Below the pieces are notes generated by a model, which worked only from the letters and a program-made list of their open reading frames with translations, was not told the origin of the DNA and did no database searches. Positions 42,170 to 51,257 of a stretch of 64,000 bases of DNA are shown piece by piece; the stretch's first letter is position 1; each line of letters begins with the position of its first letter. Location of the stretch: contig NZ_JHVC01000001.1 in assembly GCF_000619945.1 (NCBI RefSeq), forward strand, positions 1 to 64,000, read 5' to 3'. A program made the translations under genes and the position numbers. The stretch is from Clostridium lundense DSM 17049 (GTDB lineage: Bacteria > Bacillota > Clostridia > Clostridiales > Clostridiaceae).

Positions 42170-43414
42170 TTGGATTTCATAAGGGATAGGATTAATAGAT
42201 TTTTAGTAATTGGTATTTTTATTTCACTTATTTTTTTATGGAGTAGTGGATTTTTTATCTTTTCACAAAATGTAAATAGTATGAAGGGGACAATAGTTAA
42301 TAATGATGCTGAGATGGCTGGATATTTATTAGAACAAGGCATGTCTCCAGCTGATGTAGCTAAAGTTATTACTTCTGAAAAAAGTGAAGTGCAAATTGAA
42401 AAGGGAAAAAAGTTATTGAAATCTATAGGTTATAAAAGTGATATGAGAAATACATATTTGCCTAGTATCAAAGAATTTAATGAAAATAACAAACATAATT
42501 TAGTTTTTTTTCTTGTTATAGTATCTATTACCCTTTTAATTTTAATAATAGCTTATTTGAATATGCAAAGAAAAGCTATTATTAAAGCTTCAAATGTTAT
42601 TCATCAGTATATAGAAGGAGATTTTTCAGTAAGATTGGATAGTGAGAAAGAAGGGACGTTTTCGCAGTTTTTGGGATCTATTAATGAAATGGCCACCATG
42701 CTATACACTCACTTACAAAAAGAAAAACAAATGAAAGAATTATTAAAGGGAATAATATCAGATATTTCTCATCAATTAAAGACACCTATTTCTGCATTAA
42801 AAATGTACAATGAAATTATAATTGATGAATATGATAATCCTGATACAATAAAGAGATTTACCATAAAATCTAATCATTCTATAGAAAGAATGGAGTTATT
42901 AGTATTAAATTTATTAAAGATGGCGAAATTGGATACTGGAATTATGGATTTTGAAAAAAGAAAGGAGAATGTTTTATATATTATCCAAGATGCAATTGAA
43001 CCTCTCCAAATAAGAGCTAAAAATGAGCATAAGAAAATTTACTATAGTGGTGATAGTAATATTTCATTAATATGTGACCGTGACTGGATGATTGAAGCAA
43101 TTGGAAACATAATTAAAAATGCACTAGATCACACAATATCAGAAAATACCATCAGTATTAATTGGAGGGAAAACCCCATTTTTATAGAAATAAAGATTGT
43201 AGATAATGGGGGAGGAATACATCCAGAAGATATACATAATATATTTAAACGGTTTTATAGAAGTAAATATTCAACAAATCGTGATGGTGCTGGACTTGGA
43301 TTATCCCTTGCTAAGTCTATTATAGAAGCTAATGGGGGTAATATAACAGTTAGCAGTAAATTAAATGAAGGAACAGAATTTACTCTTACATTCATTAAGC
43401 TTACAAAAAAGTAA
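42170..43414 (+). CDS. Sensor histidine kinase with extracytoplasmic domain and HAMP
   Basis: A 414-residue kinase. Two membrane helices (about 11-31 and 111-130) enclose a sensor loop of about 80 residues; a HAMP-like region follows, then His201 in DISHQLKTPISALK, N-box IGNIIKNALDH, G1 DNGGGIHPED and G2 GAGLGLSLAKSI. Unlike the kinases of the other two modules it can sense something outside by itself. The start is TTG at the base after the regulator's stop, with GGGGTG ahead. Confidence 0.9.
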   Translation: MDFIRDRINRFLVIGIFISLIFLWSSGFFIFSQNVNSMKGTIVNNDAEMAGYLLEQGMSPADVAKVITSEKSEVQIEKGKKLLKSIGYKSDMRNTYLPSIKEFNENNKHNLVFFLVIVSITLLILIIAYLNMQRKAIIKASNVIHQYIEGDFSVRLDSEKEGTFSQFLGSINEMATMLYTHLQKEKQMKELLKGIISDISHQLKTPISALKMYNEIIIDEYDNPDTIKRFTIKSNHSIERMELLVLNLLKMAKLDTGIMDFEKRKENVLYIIQDAIEPLQIRAKNEHKKIYYSGDSNISLICDRDWMIEAIGNIIKNALDHTISENTISINWRENPIFIEIKIVDNGGGIHPEDIHNIFKRFYRSKYSTNRDGAGLGLSLAKSIIEANGGNITVSSKLNEGTEFTLTFIKLTKK

Positions 43415-43479
43415 GATTAGATACACTTTAGAGTAAGAGTAATTTGTTATTCTACCAGTAAAGGAAGGTGGAATGAAGA

Positions 43480-44163
43480 ATGGATATACTAGAAGTAAAG
43501 AATTTAAGTAAAGTATATGGAAGTGGTGAAAATAAAGTTCAAGCTCTAAAAAATGTTTCATTTAAGGTTGCAAAAGGAGAATTTGTTGCTATAGTTGGAG
43601 AATCTGGATCGGGTAAAAGCACTTTGCTAAATGAAATTGGTGGATTAGATACTCCAACTTCAGGAAAAGTAATTATTGATGGAAGAGATATATTTTCTAT
43701 GAATGAAAAGGACTTAACTATATTTAGGCGTAGAAATATAGGCTTTGTTTTTCAAGCTTTTAATTTAATTCCTGAATTAAATGTGGAGCAAAATATTATT
43801 TTTCCACTACTATTGGACTATAAAAAGCCGGATCAGCAATTTGTAGAAGAAATATTAGAAGTTTTGGGTTTAAAAGATAGAAGAAATCATTTGCCCAATC
43901 AGCTTTCTGGTGGACAGCAGCAAAGAGTAGCAATTGGCAGGGCTTTAATTGAAAATCCAATGCTTATTTTAGCAGATGAGCCTACAGGTAATCTGGACAC
44001 TAAAAACAGTAATGATGTGGTTTCTCTTTTAAAATCTATGTCACGACGTTATCAACAGACTATTTTAATGATTACACATAATGTTAATATAGCTTCTGCA
44101 GCAGATCGAATTCTCCGTGTAACAGATGGGGAGCTTTCTGATCTTGGAGGTGCTATAAAATGA
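43480..44163 (+). CDS. ABC transporter ATP-binding protein (MacB/LolD class)
   Basis: A 227-residue ATPase with Walker A GESGSGKSTL, Q-loop FQAFNLIPEL, signature LSGGQQQRVAIGRAL, Walker B LILADEPTGNLD and a switch His in ITHNVNIAS. The start has AGGAAGG. Its end overlaps the permease start (ATGA), giving coupled translation. Confidence 0.93.
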   Translation: MDILEVKNLSKVYGSGENKVQALKNVSFKVAKGEFVAIVGESGSGKSTLLNEIGGLDTPTSGKVIIDGRDIFSMNEKDLTIFRRRNIGFVFQAFNLIPELNVEQNIIFPLLLDYKKPDQQFVEEILEVLGLKDRRNHLPNQLSGGQQQRVAIGRALIENPMLILADEPTGNLDTKNSNDVVSLLKSMSRRYQQTILMITHNVNIASAADRILRVTDGELSDLGGAIK

Positions 44164-46499
44164 CACACTACCTTCATTTGGTGAAAGAATATAATAAAGT
44201 GCATAAAAAAGAAAATAAAATGACACTTATAAGTATTATAATTTCTGTATTTCTTGTAACAACTGTTTTTGGTATGGCAGAAATGGAGATAAAAACTCAA
44301 AAGGCTAGCATGATTAATCAATATGGTAATTGGCATGTAATGATGAAAGATATAACAAATGAGCAGGCAGAGTTAATTTCTTCACGTCCAGAAATCGCTT
44401 GTTCAGGGTGGATTTTTACTATTAGTAAAAGTGGTAGTTATACTTTAAAAGGAAAACCAATATACCCAAATGCAGTTGACAAAGAAATGGCTAAGCAGTT
44501 TGGCATAAAAGTTCAGGAGGGGAATTATCCTACTAAGCCAAATGAAATGTTAATTAACATTTCAGCAAAAGAACGTCTCAAATTAACTATTGGTGACAGC
44601 ATAATAATTAATACTCCTGATAAGAAAATAATTACACTTGAAATTTCAGGATTTTGTAATGATGTGTCAACCTTGCTCAAATATGATGGATATGGTTGTA
44701 TTTTAACTCCGGAAGCTATGAAGGTTAATTTCCCGGAAAATAGTTTTCCAAAGAGATTTTATATTCAATTTAAACCTCATAAAAGTATGCAGAAAACCAT
44801 AGATGATATTTCTAATGAAGTATCCATTAAAAAGGATAAAATACATGAAAACAAATATTTGATGGCGGTTCTAGGACAGACCAAGGATAGCTATGTAGTT
44901 CAATTATATACCACAGCAGGTTTTCTTTTTCTACTTATTTTAATTGCTGCAATTTTAATGATATCAAGTTCCTTTAATACAACAGTTATGAAGAGAATTA
45001 GATTTTTTGGACTTTTAAGGTGTATAGGGGCATCTAAAGACCAAGTAAAAAGATATGTACTTTATGAAGGGTTAAGATTTAGTTTTAAGGCAATTCCCAT
45101 TGGTTTATTATCAGGCACAGTAACTGTTTGGATATTAAGTGCTTTTTTAAGAAATGTAAATCCAACTTATTTTAGCGAAATGCCTGTATTTAATGTAAGT
45201 TTAATTAGTTTAATATCAGGTGCAGGGGTAGGACTTTTGTCTGTTATTTTAGCATCTTTTTCTCCTAGTAAAAAAGCATCTAGAGTATCTCCTTTAAGTG
45301 CTATTAATGGAGAAATAAATGAATCCAATAATGGAATATATAAAAAGCCTGTAAATATAAAGAATAACAAAATTGATATTGCCCTAGGCATGTATCATGC
45401 TTATACAAGAAAAAAGAATTTGTTTTTGATGGTAGGATCTTTTTCTATAAGCATTGTTTTATTTCTGTGTTTTAGTGTGGGAATTGATTTTACGGATCAG
45501 GCTATTAAGCCGGCAAGACCTTGGACACCAGATTTATCTATTGTTAGTAAAGATAATACGCAATCTATTTCAAATGAAGTTATAAATAAAGTTGCAGCTA
45601 ATCCGGATGTTAAGAGGGCATATGGGAGAGCTTTTTCTTATAACATTCCTGTTACTGTGGATGAATCTAAAGGAAAGATTGATCTTGTTTCCTATGAAAA
45701 GAACCAATTTAAATGGTCCACAGGGCAACTTGTAGATGGAGATATTAAGACAGTTTCAGAGGGGATTGGAAATGTATTGCTTGTGTATTCAAAGGATTTA
45801 CCATGGAAAGTTGGGGATAAAATTAAAATTTCCACCACATCATATGGAACTAATACAGTTAATGTGGCAGGAATATTAGCTACAAGTCCTTTTGATAAAC
45901 AGAAAGGTACTGAGACGGTTATATGCAATGAGGATACTTTTAAGAGAATTATAGGTAATGATCACTATACCATTATTGATATTCAGCTTAATAAAAATGC
46001 AAATGAAGAAAATGTAAAAGCTATTCGAAATTTAGCAAAAGGATATGTTTTTTCTGATCAGCGTAGTAGTAATGCGGAAGTCAAAGCAGTAAGATTTTCT
46101 TTTTCTGTTTTTATTTATGGATTCCTTGTGTGTATTGCATCTATAACTGTATTTAATATCATAAACAGTATGAATATGAGCATTTCAGCAAAGATGAAAG
46201 AATATGGCTGCATGAGAGCAATTGGTATGAGTACAGAACAGCTTAAAAGATTGATTACTGCTGAAGCTGCCACCTATACTGTTTGTGGATGTATTGTAGG
46301 ATGCATAATAGGGCTGCCACTTCATAGATTTATCTTTATGCAAGCTATAAATGCAAAGTGGGGACTACCTTGGGCTATTCCTATTCATGAATTAATAGTT
46401 ATAATTTTCTTAGTTATAATAGCAACCTATGTATCAATTATTGGGCCAATTAATAAAATAAAAAAGCTGGATATAGTTACAAACATTGCTGAGTATTAG
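44160..46499 (+). CDS. FtsX-like ABC permease with two FtsX units
   Basis: A 779-residue permease. Each half has one helix, a large outside region and three helices: first half helix at about 22-42 and FtsX segment near FLLILIAAILMISSSFNTTV to about 370; second half helix near FLMVGSFSISIVLFLCFSV and FtsX segment FIYGFLVCIASITVFNII, then TVCGCIVGCIIGLPLHRF. The SMRAIGMS-type motifs FFGLLRCIGASKDQVKRY and YGCMRAIGMSTEQLKRL are present in both. This is a MacB-like, not BceB-like, layout. Its substrate is unknown, perhaps a peptide or lipid. Confidence 0.9.
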   Translation: MTHYLHLVKEYNKVHKKENKMTLISIIISVFLVTTVFGMAEMEIKTQKASMINQYGNWHVMMKDITNEQAELISSRPEIACSGWIFTISKSGSYTLKGKPIYPNAVDKEMAKQFGIKVQEGNYPTKPNEMLINISAKERLKLTIGDSIIINTPDKKIITLEISGFCNDVSTLLKYDGYGCILTPEAMKVNFPENSFPKRFYIQFKPHKSMQKTIDDISNEVSIKKDKIHENKYLMAVLGQTKDSYVVQLYTTAGFLFLLILIAAILMISSSFNTTVMKRIRFFGLLRCIGASKDQVKRYVLYEGLRFSFKAIPIGLLSGTVTVWILSAFLRNVNPTYFSEMPVFNVSLISLISGAGVGLLSVILASFSPSKKASRVSPLSAINGEINESNNGIYKKPVNIKNNKIDIALGMYHAYTRKKNLFLMVGSFSISIVLFLCFSVGIDFTDQAIKPARPWTPDLSIVSKDNTQSISNEVINKVAANPDVKRAYGRAFSYNIPVTVDESKGKIDLVSYEKNQFKWSTGQLVDGDIKTVSEGIGNVLLVYSKDLPWKVGDKIKISTTSYGTNTVNVAGILATSPFDKQKGTETVICNEDTFKRIIGNDHYTIIDIQLNKNANEENVKAIRNLAKGYVFSDQRSSNAEVKAVRFSFSVFIYGFLVCIASITVFNIINSMNMSISAKMKEYGCMRAIGMSTEQLKRLITAEAATYTVCGCIVGCIIGLPLHRFIFMQAINAKWGLPWAIPIHELIVIIFLVIIATYVSIIGPINKIKKLDIVTNIAEY

Positions 46500-46523
46500 A
46501 AAGTTTTTAAATATTTTTGTTTT

Positions 46524-46719
46524 ATCAAGTGATTCTTAGACTCAGGTGGAGTTTGCTTATGAGGAATGCCTTTCTCCATCTGAGCATTAGAAGAACTTAT
46601 CCAGGGGCGTATCAGCCGTTATGCACAGCATAAGAACTCTAAATCGCTAAAAGCTCAAGAGTTCTAATATCTCACACCTAAAGAGGATGGGAGTGTTACG
46701 GATGGTAGCCATCGGATAA
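46524..46719 (+). repeat. Dispersed structured element, copy B (longest)
   Basis: ATCAAGTGATTCTTAG, hairpin 1 (CTCAG/CTGAG, TGGAG/CTCCA), TTAGAAGAACTTATCCAGGG, GGCGTATCAGCCGTTA, an extra inserted hairpin (AGAACTCT/AGAGTTCT, about 46629-46662), AGAGGATGGGAGTGTTACGG, ATGGTAGCCATCGGATAA. GGC/GCC replaces the GAC/GTC pair of the other copies. It fills the gap after the permease and supplies the 3' end of the site-2 protease gene. Confidence 0.85.
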
Positions 46720-47845
46720 ACTCTATTATTTCAAGTTCACTTTCAACTTCAGCTTTGGCAGGATATGTTTTTTTAACTATATCAATTTCCTTCAATAGTT
46801 TATCTGCTTTTACATTGTCTTTTTCAACTATAACAGCGTAAGCATACATCAAACGCTTTCTTGTTATATAACAATCTGTTAGCTTTATATACTTTTTTAA
46901 TTCTTTTGTGTATAATTTATCAATTATTTCTTTTCTACATTGACCTATTATTTCATAAAAAAGAAGCTCACAATTGATTTCATTTTGGAATAATTTAATT
47001 AGATTAGGTGCATTATTTAATAGAGTTTCATAACATTCTTTTGCTTTATCAAATTCTTTTTTATCATGATAATAAGTAGCTTCTAGACATTTTATGCTGC
47101 TGATTAACGAATGGTTTAAGTTAGCATTAGGTGGAAGCTCAAACCAACGAAGAGGCATGTCTTTTATTCGTATGCCTTGATAAAGAAGTCCATTTACTCT
47201 AAGTTGTATATAAAATGAGTGTCGTGAAAGTTTATCTTTTTTCATTGAAAGTATATTATGTCCATCATTAGAAATACCACTTACTTTCATGGGTATACCA
47301 TTTACAATTACATCATAGATTCCGCTAATAGCGGTAAAAATTAAAAACATTGCTATTAATTTTGGCATAGGGAATACTATATATAAAATTATGCATAAGC
47401 AGGAGACTAAAAAATTCATTAATATACCACCTAAGTTATAAAGAATGTAGGGACAATCATATCCATTTCCTTCTGGTGGCATCATAAGACATTGTCCACC
47501 TGTTCCAGCAACTTTGAATTTCTTAAGTACTATGTTACCATCTTCTTTTACAAATGTTAGACTTCCAACTCTAAAAGATACAAATTCATATCCAGACCAA
47601 ATTCCACAAATTAAATGACCTGCTTCATGCAAAATTAACTGAAGCATAAATGCAACCATAAGAAGAGCAATTAATAAAGGTATTGAAAAAATAATATCAT
47701 TAAATGTATCCATATTATCAAAAATATGTTTGCCGAATATTGCCATAAATATACCGATTATAGCACCTATACACATAGATAATATAATACGTCCTGTTTT
47801 TGTAAAACAAATTTTAAATTTATTTTTTTGTAATTTCTTATTCAT
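46664..47845 (-). CDS. Site-2 protease-like M50 peptidase with a repeat-derived end
   Basis: A 393-residue membrane protein. HEAGH in LILHEAGHLICGIWSGYE gives the zinc-binding HExxH in a membrane helix; hydrophobic segments flank it, and further helices lie at about 150-195. A C-terminal cytosolic part of about 190 residues is helical and repeat-like. The final residues (RWLPSVTLPSSLGVRY) are encoded inside structured repeat B, so the original end was probably replaced. Site-2 proteases cut membrane regulators such as anti-sigma factors. ATG at 47845 has GGAG; a TTG upstream overlaps that site. Confidence 0.8.
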   Translation of the reverse strand: MNKKLQKNKFKICFTKTGRIILSMCIGAIIGIFMAIFGKHIFDNMDTFNDIIFSIPLLIALLMVAFMLQLILHEAGHLICGIWSGYEFVSFRVGSLTFVKEDGNIVLKKFKVAGTGGQCLMMPPEGNGYDCPYILYNLGGILMNFLVSCLCIILYIVFPMPKLIAMFLIFTAISGIYDVIVNGIPMKVSGISNDGHNILSMKKDKLSRHSFYIQLRVNGLLYQGIRIKDMPLRWFELPPNANLNHSLISSIKCLEATYYHDKKEFDKAKECYETLLNNAPNLIKLFQNEINCELLFYEIIGQCRKEIIDKLYTKELKKYIKLTDCYITRKRLMYAYAVIVEKDNVKADKLLKEIDIVKKTYPAKAEVESELEIIEFIRWLPSVTLPSSLGVRY

Positions 47846-48189
47846 AAAGTCTATCTCCAATATATTAAATATTTATTTAATTTCATTACTATATTTATAA
47901 ACCACCCAAAATATGACTTAAGATACTAGAGTGTCTAAAAATAGAAGTAATTATAATAGCACAGGGTAAAATCTTAAGACGCTGATCTTTGTTAATAGGT
48001 AAAATAAAGTATAGTAAAATTTATTTATATAATAATTATAACAGTATTTCCAATATGTTGTATATAAAGTCCAGCTTTCTTTAATTTATAATAAACTTCA
48101 AAATATAATTAAACAAGCATTATTTTACTTGTTAGGAGTGCCATATAAATAATTTAATAACCTATTCTTTTAGGTTAAATAATGCATAT
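47846..48189. other. Gene-free stretch
   Basis: No gene is supported. AACCTATTCTTTTAGGTT (48160-48177) forms a small hairpin behind the 48190 gene, probably its terminator, and promoter-like TATAATTAT on the minus strand occurs near 48028. Confidence 0.4.
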
Positions 48190-48495
48190 CTAATTATTAA
48201 TATCATCATGTAAAAAGTTCATATTACAATATGGGCATGAAACTTCATCAACATTATTTTTAATATCAAATCTAATTGGCAACCTCTTTTTACATCTTGG
48301 GCATCTCCAAAACAAAAAAGATATTACTATAAAAATTATTAATAGTAATATACTTAGATATAGAAATACTTTAGATAAGGTTATTAAATAAACATAACTA
48401 GCTATTGTTGCTAAAATGCTTAGTGTTATAGAAATAAACAAACATTTCAAAGCTATTTTTCGATACTTTAAGACATCTCTTCGTTTACCTAACAT
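48190..48495 (-). CDS. Small membrane protein with zinc-ribbon tail
   Basis: A 101-residue protein: two hydrophobic segments (KCLFISITLSILATIASYVY and VFLYLSILLLIIFIVISFLF) followed by CPRCKKRLPIRFDI and CPYCNMNF, a treble-clef or zinc-ribbon pattern of two CxxC pairs. Function unknown. AGGAGG fits the ATG at 48495; the frame's earlier start is inside the ribosome site. Confidence 0.62.
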   Translation of the reverse strand: MLGKRRDVLKYRKIALKCLFISITLSILATIASYVYLITLSKVFLYLSILLLIIFIVISFLFWRCPRCKKRLPIRFDIKNNVDEVSCPYCNMNFLHDDINN

Positions 48496-48650
48496 AATAA
48501 ACCTCCTCACAATATAGCATATATATTCTCATATAAGACTTCATTTTACTTATTTTATACATGGACTACATATAAATTAGGTAGTGTATAAGTTATTATT
48601 TTGTTTGTAACTTTTGACTTGTAAAATAAGAAAATTGTGAATTGATTTGG

Positions 48651-49151
48651 CTATCTTTTAAATAAATAATGCAAAAATAGACTTGCTACTGCTAATTTGT
48701 ATTTTTTCTCGCAGGAAATAGAATTAGTATCATTCATAAAACTTTGCAAATCTTTCAACTCAAGTCCTGAATATATGGCTAAAGTTTCATAGTTAATTTC
48801 AAACACATGTATTAGCACATCTATGACTGCTTTAACTCGTTCATCTTCATTTATTGCCAATACTCCCTCAGATAACATGGAAATCATATTGCATAAATGC
48901 GCGGGGTTGGGAGCATTGGAATTATTCAAATTCTCTTTATTATTGTCTTTAGAATTTACAGTATCAGTAAAAAAATCATATAAATCGTTTTTTCCATCCA
49001 TATAGTCTTTGAACCAAACATAATCTACTCCTAGCATTTTACTCAAGGATTTTAGTTCAATTTTATAGTTTTTCATCAAATTGTTTATATCTTTTCTTAT
49101 ACTATCTTCAATATCATTGAAGTTTGTAGAAACGATAGATTTGCTTTTCAT
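48651..49151 (-). CDS. Clostridial HTH-like protein, paralogue of 53228-53668
   Basis: A 166-residue soluble protein with two similar helical halves, each like a Cro-type helix-turn-helix: YKIELKSLSKMLGVDYVWFKDYM near the start and YETLAIYSGLELKDLQSFMN at the end, then KYKLAVASLFLHYLFK. The same order occurs in the protein at 53228. The middle part (residues about 60-80) is Asn-rich and variable. DNA binding is likely but not shown. AAAGGAG fits the ATG at 49151. Confidence 0.6.
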   Translation of the reverse strand: MKSKSIVSTNFNDIEDSIRKDINNLMKNYKIELKSLSKMLGVDYVWFKDYMDGKNDLYDFFTDTVNSKDNNKENLNNSNAPNPAHLCNMISMLSEGVLAINEDERVKAVIDVLIHVFEINYETLAIYSGLELKDLQSFMNDTNSISCEKKYKLAVASLFLHYLFKR

Positions 49152-49255
49152 TATAGTCTCCTTTCGCAATATATATAGTTTATTTCTATTGTGTACTTTT
49201 TTATAGTTTTCCGCTTATATAGTTATATACCATATAATTTTAAAAATTACGATTT

Positions 49256-49522
49256 TTAATGTGGATAAATCATTTCACCAGCGATCCACCATATAATTAT
49301 TAACCCAACTAGAATAGGTATAAAATATAATACTCCTCTGTCTTTATTTTTAATTATTGAGACAATGCTAGTAAAAAAGCCTGCTAATCCTAAAGCTGCA
49401 ATTAAAAATGTCATAACATGAATCTCAAATTGTATTTTAAGCCAAATTAAAATAATAAAAGAAATACTTAATCCAATTGACCATTTACCTAGAATACTTT
49501 TTGGTAAGAAAGGCATTTTCAT
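49256..49522 (-). CDS. Small membrane protein
   Basis: An 88-residue protein with three hydrophobic segments (WSIGLSISFIILIWL, VMTFLIAALGLAGFFTSIVSI and VLYFIPILVGLIIIWWIAG). Not recognised. GGAG is better spaced for the third-codon ATG at 49522 than for the one at 49531. Confidence 0.55.
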   Translation of the reverse strand: MKMPFLPKSILGKWSIGLSISFIILIWLKIQFEIHVMTFLIAALGLAGFFTSIVSIIKNKDRGVLYFIPILVGLIIIWWIAGEMIYPH

Positions 49523-49628
49523 ATCCTTCATCTCCTATAAAAATATAGCATTTATCTAATTTTAGAATATTAATATATATAGTTTAAGTATATTTAAGTT
49601 ATATTATTAGGAAGATTATATCATTATT

Positions 49629-49663
49629 AAAATTAGAGGACACTTTTTAGTGTCCTCAATTTT
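49629..49663 (-). terminator. Intrinsic terminator of ribB
   Basis: GAGGACAC pairs with GTGTCCTC, extended by AAAATT/AATTTT across single mismatches. It lies 30 bases past the ribB stop and would work in both directions. Confidence 0.75.
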
Positions 49664-49691
49664 AGTCTAAACGTTTTTAAATTTTAATATA

Positions 49692-50330
49692 TTACATATT
49701 TTGTTTATACTGAACAATATCTTCAATGGAAACAACAGTCATATTATGTTTTTTAGCAAAATTAACTATCTGTGGCAGGCGAGCCATGGTTCCATCTGGA
49801 TTTGTAAGCTCGCATAAAATTCCTGCAGGTTTATATCCTGCTAAACTCATAAGATCAACAGTGCCTTCTGTATGGCCACGTCTGACTAAAACACCACCTG
49901 TACGTGCACGAAGAGGGAAGACATGACCAGGATGACATAGTTCTTCAGGTTTACAGTCATCCTTTACCGCAGTAAGAATTGTAGTAACTCTATCAGCAGC
50001 GGAAACCCCTGTAGTTACACCTTCTTCAGCCTCAATTGATATAGTAAATGCAGTTTCATACTTACATGTATTATCAGGAACCATTTGAGGTAAATTTAAA
50101 TTTTTAACTTTTTCATCTGTTAGACAAAGGCAAACAATACCACTACATTCTCTAATTAACATAGCCATCTGAGGTATTGTAATGGTTTCAGCAGGAAAAA
50201 TAAGATCTCCTTCATTTTCACGATTTTCATCATCAACAAGAAGTACTCCTTTTCCTTGTTTAAGATCATCCAATGCTTTTTCTATACGTTCTAAAGAATT
50301 ACCAAACTGAGCTAATAGTGATTCATTCAT
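49692..50330 (-). CDS. ribB: 3,4-dihydroxy-2-butanone 4-phosphate synthase
   Basis: A 212-residue enzyme that converts ribulose 5-phosphate to 3,4-dihydroxy-2-butanone 4-phosphate and formate, an early step of riboflavin synthesis. Motifs: VLLVDDENRENEGDLIFPAE (acidic loop), RECSGIVCLCL, GVSAADRVTTI, CHPGHVFPLRARTGGVLVRR, GHTEGTVDLMSLAGYKPAGI. There is no GTP cyclohydrolase II part, so it is not the fused RibBA. GGAGG at the proper distance fixes the ATG at 50330. An FMN riboswitch precedes it. Confidence 0.95.
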   Translation of the reverse strand: MNESLLAQFGNSLERIEKALDDLKQGKGVLLVDDENRENEGDLIFPAETITIPQMAMLIRECSGIVCLCLTDEKVKNLNLPQMVPDNTCKYETAFTISIEAEEGVTTGVSAADRVTTILTAVKDDCKPEELCHPGHVFPLRARTGGVLVRRGHTEGTVDLMSLAGYKPAGILCELTNPDGTMARLPQIVNFAKKHNMTVVSIEDIVQYKQNM

Positions 50331-50455
50331 TAAAATTTCCTCCAAATTATAATAAATTTTATATAAAGTATCTCAGTTTTTTATACTTATATGGATCCAT
50401 TCGTTTATTTAACCAGTGGTTTTATTTTAAGCATTTTTCTTTAAATTGCACATAA

Positions 50456-50486
50456 AAAATCCCCTTAAGCAACCTTAAGGGGATTT
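50456..50486 (-). terminator. Riboswitch expression-platform terminator
   Basis: On the minus strand AATCCCCTTAAG pairs with CTTAAGGGGATT and is followed by TTTTA. It lies between the FMN aptamer and ribB, so FMN binding would favour premature termination. Confidence 0.85.
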
Positions 50487-50527
50487 GAAAATACAATAAA
50501 TATACATAACAAAAAATACGTATAAGT

Positions 50528-50646
50528 GTATTCACCTTCTTTCATCCAGACTATACTGTCGGCTTCGGAATTTAACCGAATCTGCCTAATGGCTTGCGGG
50601 CTATACCGCCGATAGGGAATTTCACCCAACCCTGAAGGATACTTTA
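50528..50646 (-). ncRNA. FMN riboswitch (RFN element)
   Basis: The minus strand carries the conserved RFN blocks in order: CTTCAGGGTTGGGTGAAATT, CCCTATCGGCGGTATAGCCC, GCAAGCC, AGATTCGGTTAAATTCCGAA, GCCGACAGTATAGTCTGGAT and GAAAGAAGG. When FMN is bound, the downstream terminator at 50456-50486 should form and shut ribB off. Confidence 0.97.
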
Positions 50647-50661
50647 TATAACTTTATTACC

Positions 50662-50690
50662 AATTTAACACTCTAATTTTCCTTTGTCAA
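50662..50690 (-). promoter_or_regulatory. Promoter of the riboswitch-ribB transcript
   Basis: On the minus strand TTGACA (50690-50685) and TAAATT (50667-50662) are 17 bp apart, about 15 bases before the aptamer. Confidence 0.7.
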
Positions 50691-50774
50691 GTAAATTAAT
50701 GGATTGTATTGGATTATGTTCCATAATTTTAGAATTTTTCTTTAATGAACTACATGCAATTAAGAAATATTAGT

Positions 50775-50835
50775 TTGCAACCAGTAGTTTACAGTATTCA
50801 AGCAGTTGTTGGTAGTGTGCAACCATGCTTATATG
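50775..50835 (+). promoter_or_regulatory. Promoter/operator region of the first XRE gene
   Basis: TTGCAAC at 50775-50781 and TGCAAC at 50818-50823 match the two sites in front of the duplicated regulator at 52704. The second lies between TTGTTG (50806-50811) and TATATG (50830-50835), so a bound regulator would block polymerase. Confidence 0.55.
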
Positions 50836-50867
50836 GTACATTAACTTACAGAAAGGGAGGTGGAGGA

Positions 50868-51239
50868 ATGGAAATATCCGAAAGATTACAGCAGCTTAGA
50901 AAACTTGCTAATTATTCACAAGAACAATTGGCGGATATGCTTGGCGTATCCAGACAGGCAATTTCAAAATGGGAAAGCGCACAGGCTAATCCTGATATAA
51001 ACAATATTATAAAACTAAGTGATATTTACAATGTTAGTGCTGACTATATTTTGATGGGAAAAGAGTCTAACAGTGACTTAAATGAAGTCAAATGCAACAT
51101 TGAAAAAAAAGCATATAATCATATCTCTAAAAAAGCATTATCAGTAATTGCAATAATAGGGTCAACTGCAATTATTACTATTTTATTTATTGTTGCATTA
51201 ACTTCTATAGCTTTTTTTATTAGATGCAGGGTAATGTAA
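50868..51239 (+). CDS. XRE-family regulator with C-terminal membrane segment
   Basis: A 123-residue protein. Residues 1-66 are a Cro/CI-type helix-turn-helix (RLQQLRKLANYSQEQLADML, GVSRQAISKWESAQANPDI, YNVSADYILMGKE). The C-terminus has one hydrophobic segment (ALSVIAIIGSTAIITILFIVAL), so it may be tied to the membrane. GGAGG before the ATG at 50868; the upstream frame has no coding character and is a shared promoter region. It is duplicated at 52704-53084 (about 80 percent alike by eye). Confidence 0.85.
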   Translation: MEISERLQQLRKLANYSQEQLADMLGVSRQAISKWESAQANPDINNIIKLSDIYNVSADYILMGKESNSDLNEVKCNIEKKAYNHISKKALSVIAIIGSTAIITILFIVALTSIAFFIRCRVM

Positions 51240-51257
51240 TAGAAAGGAATGATATAA

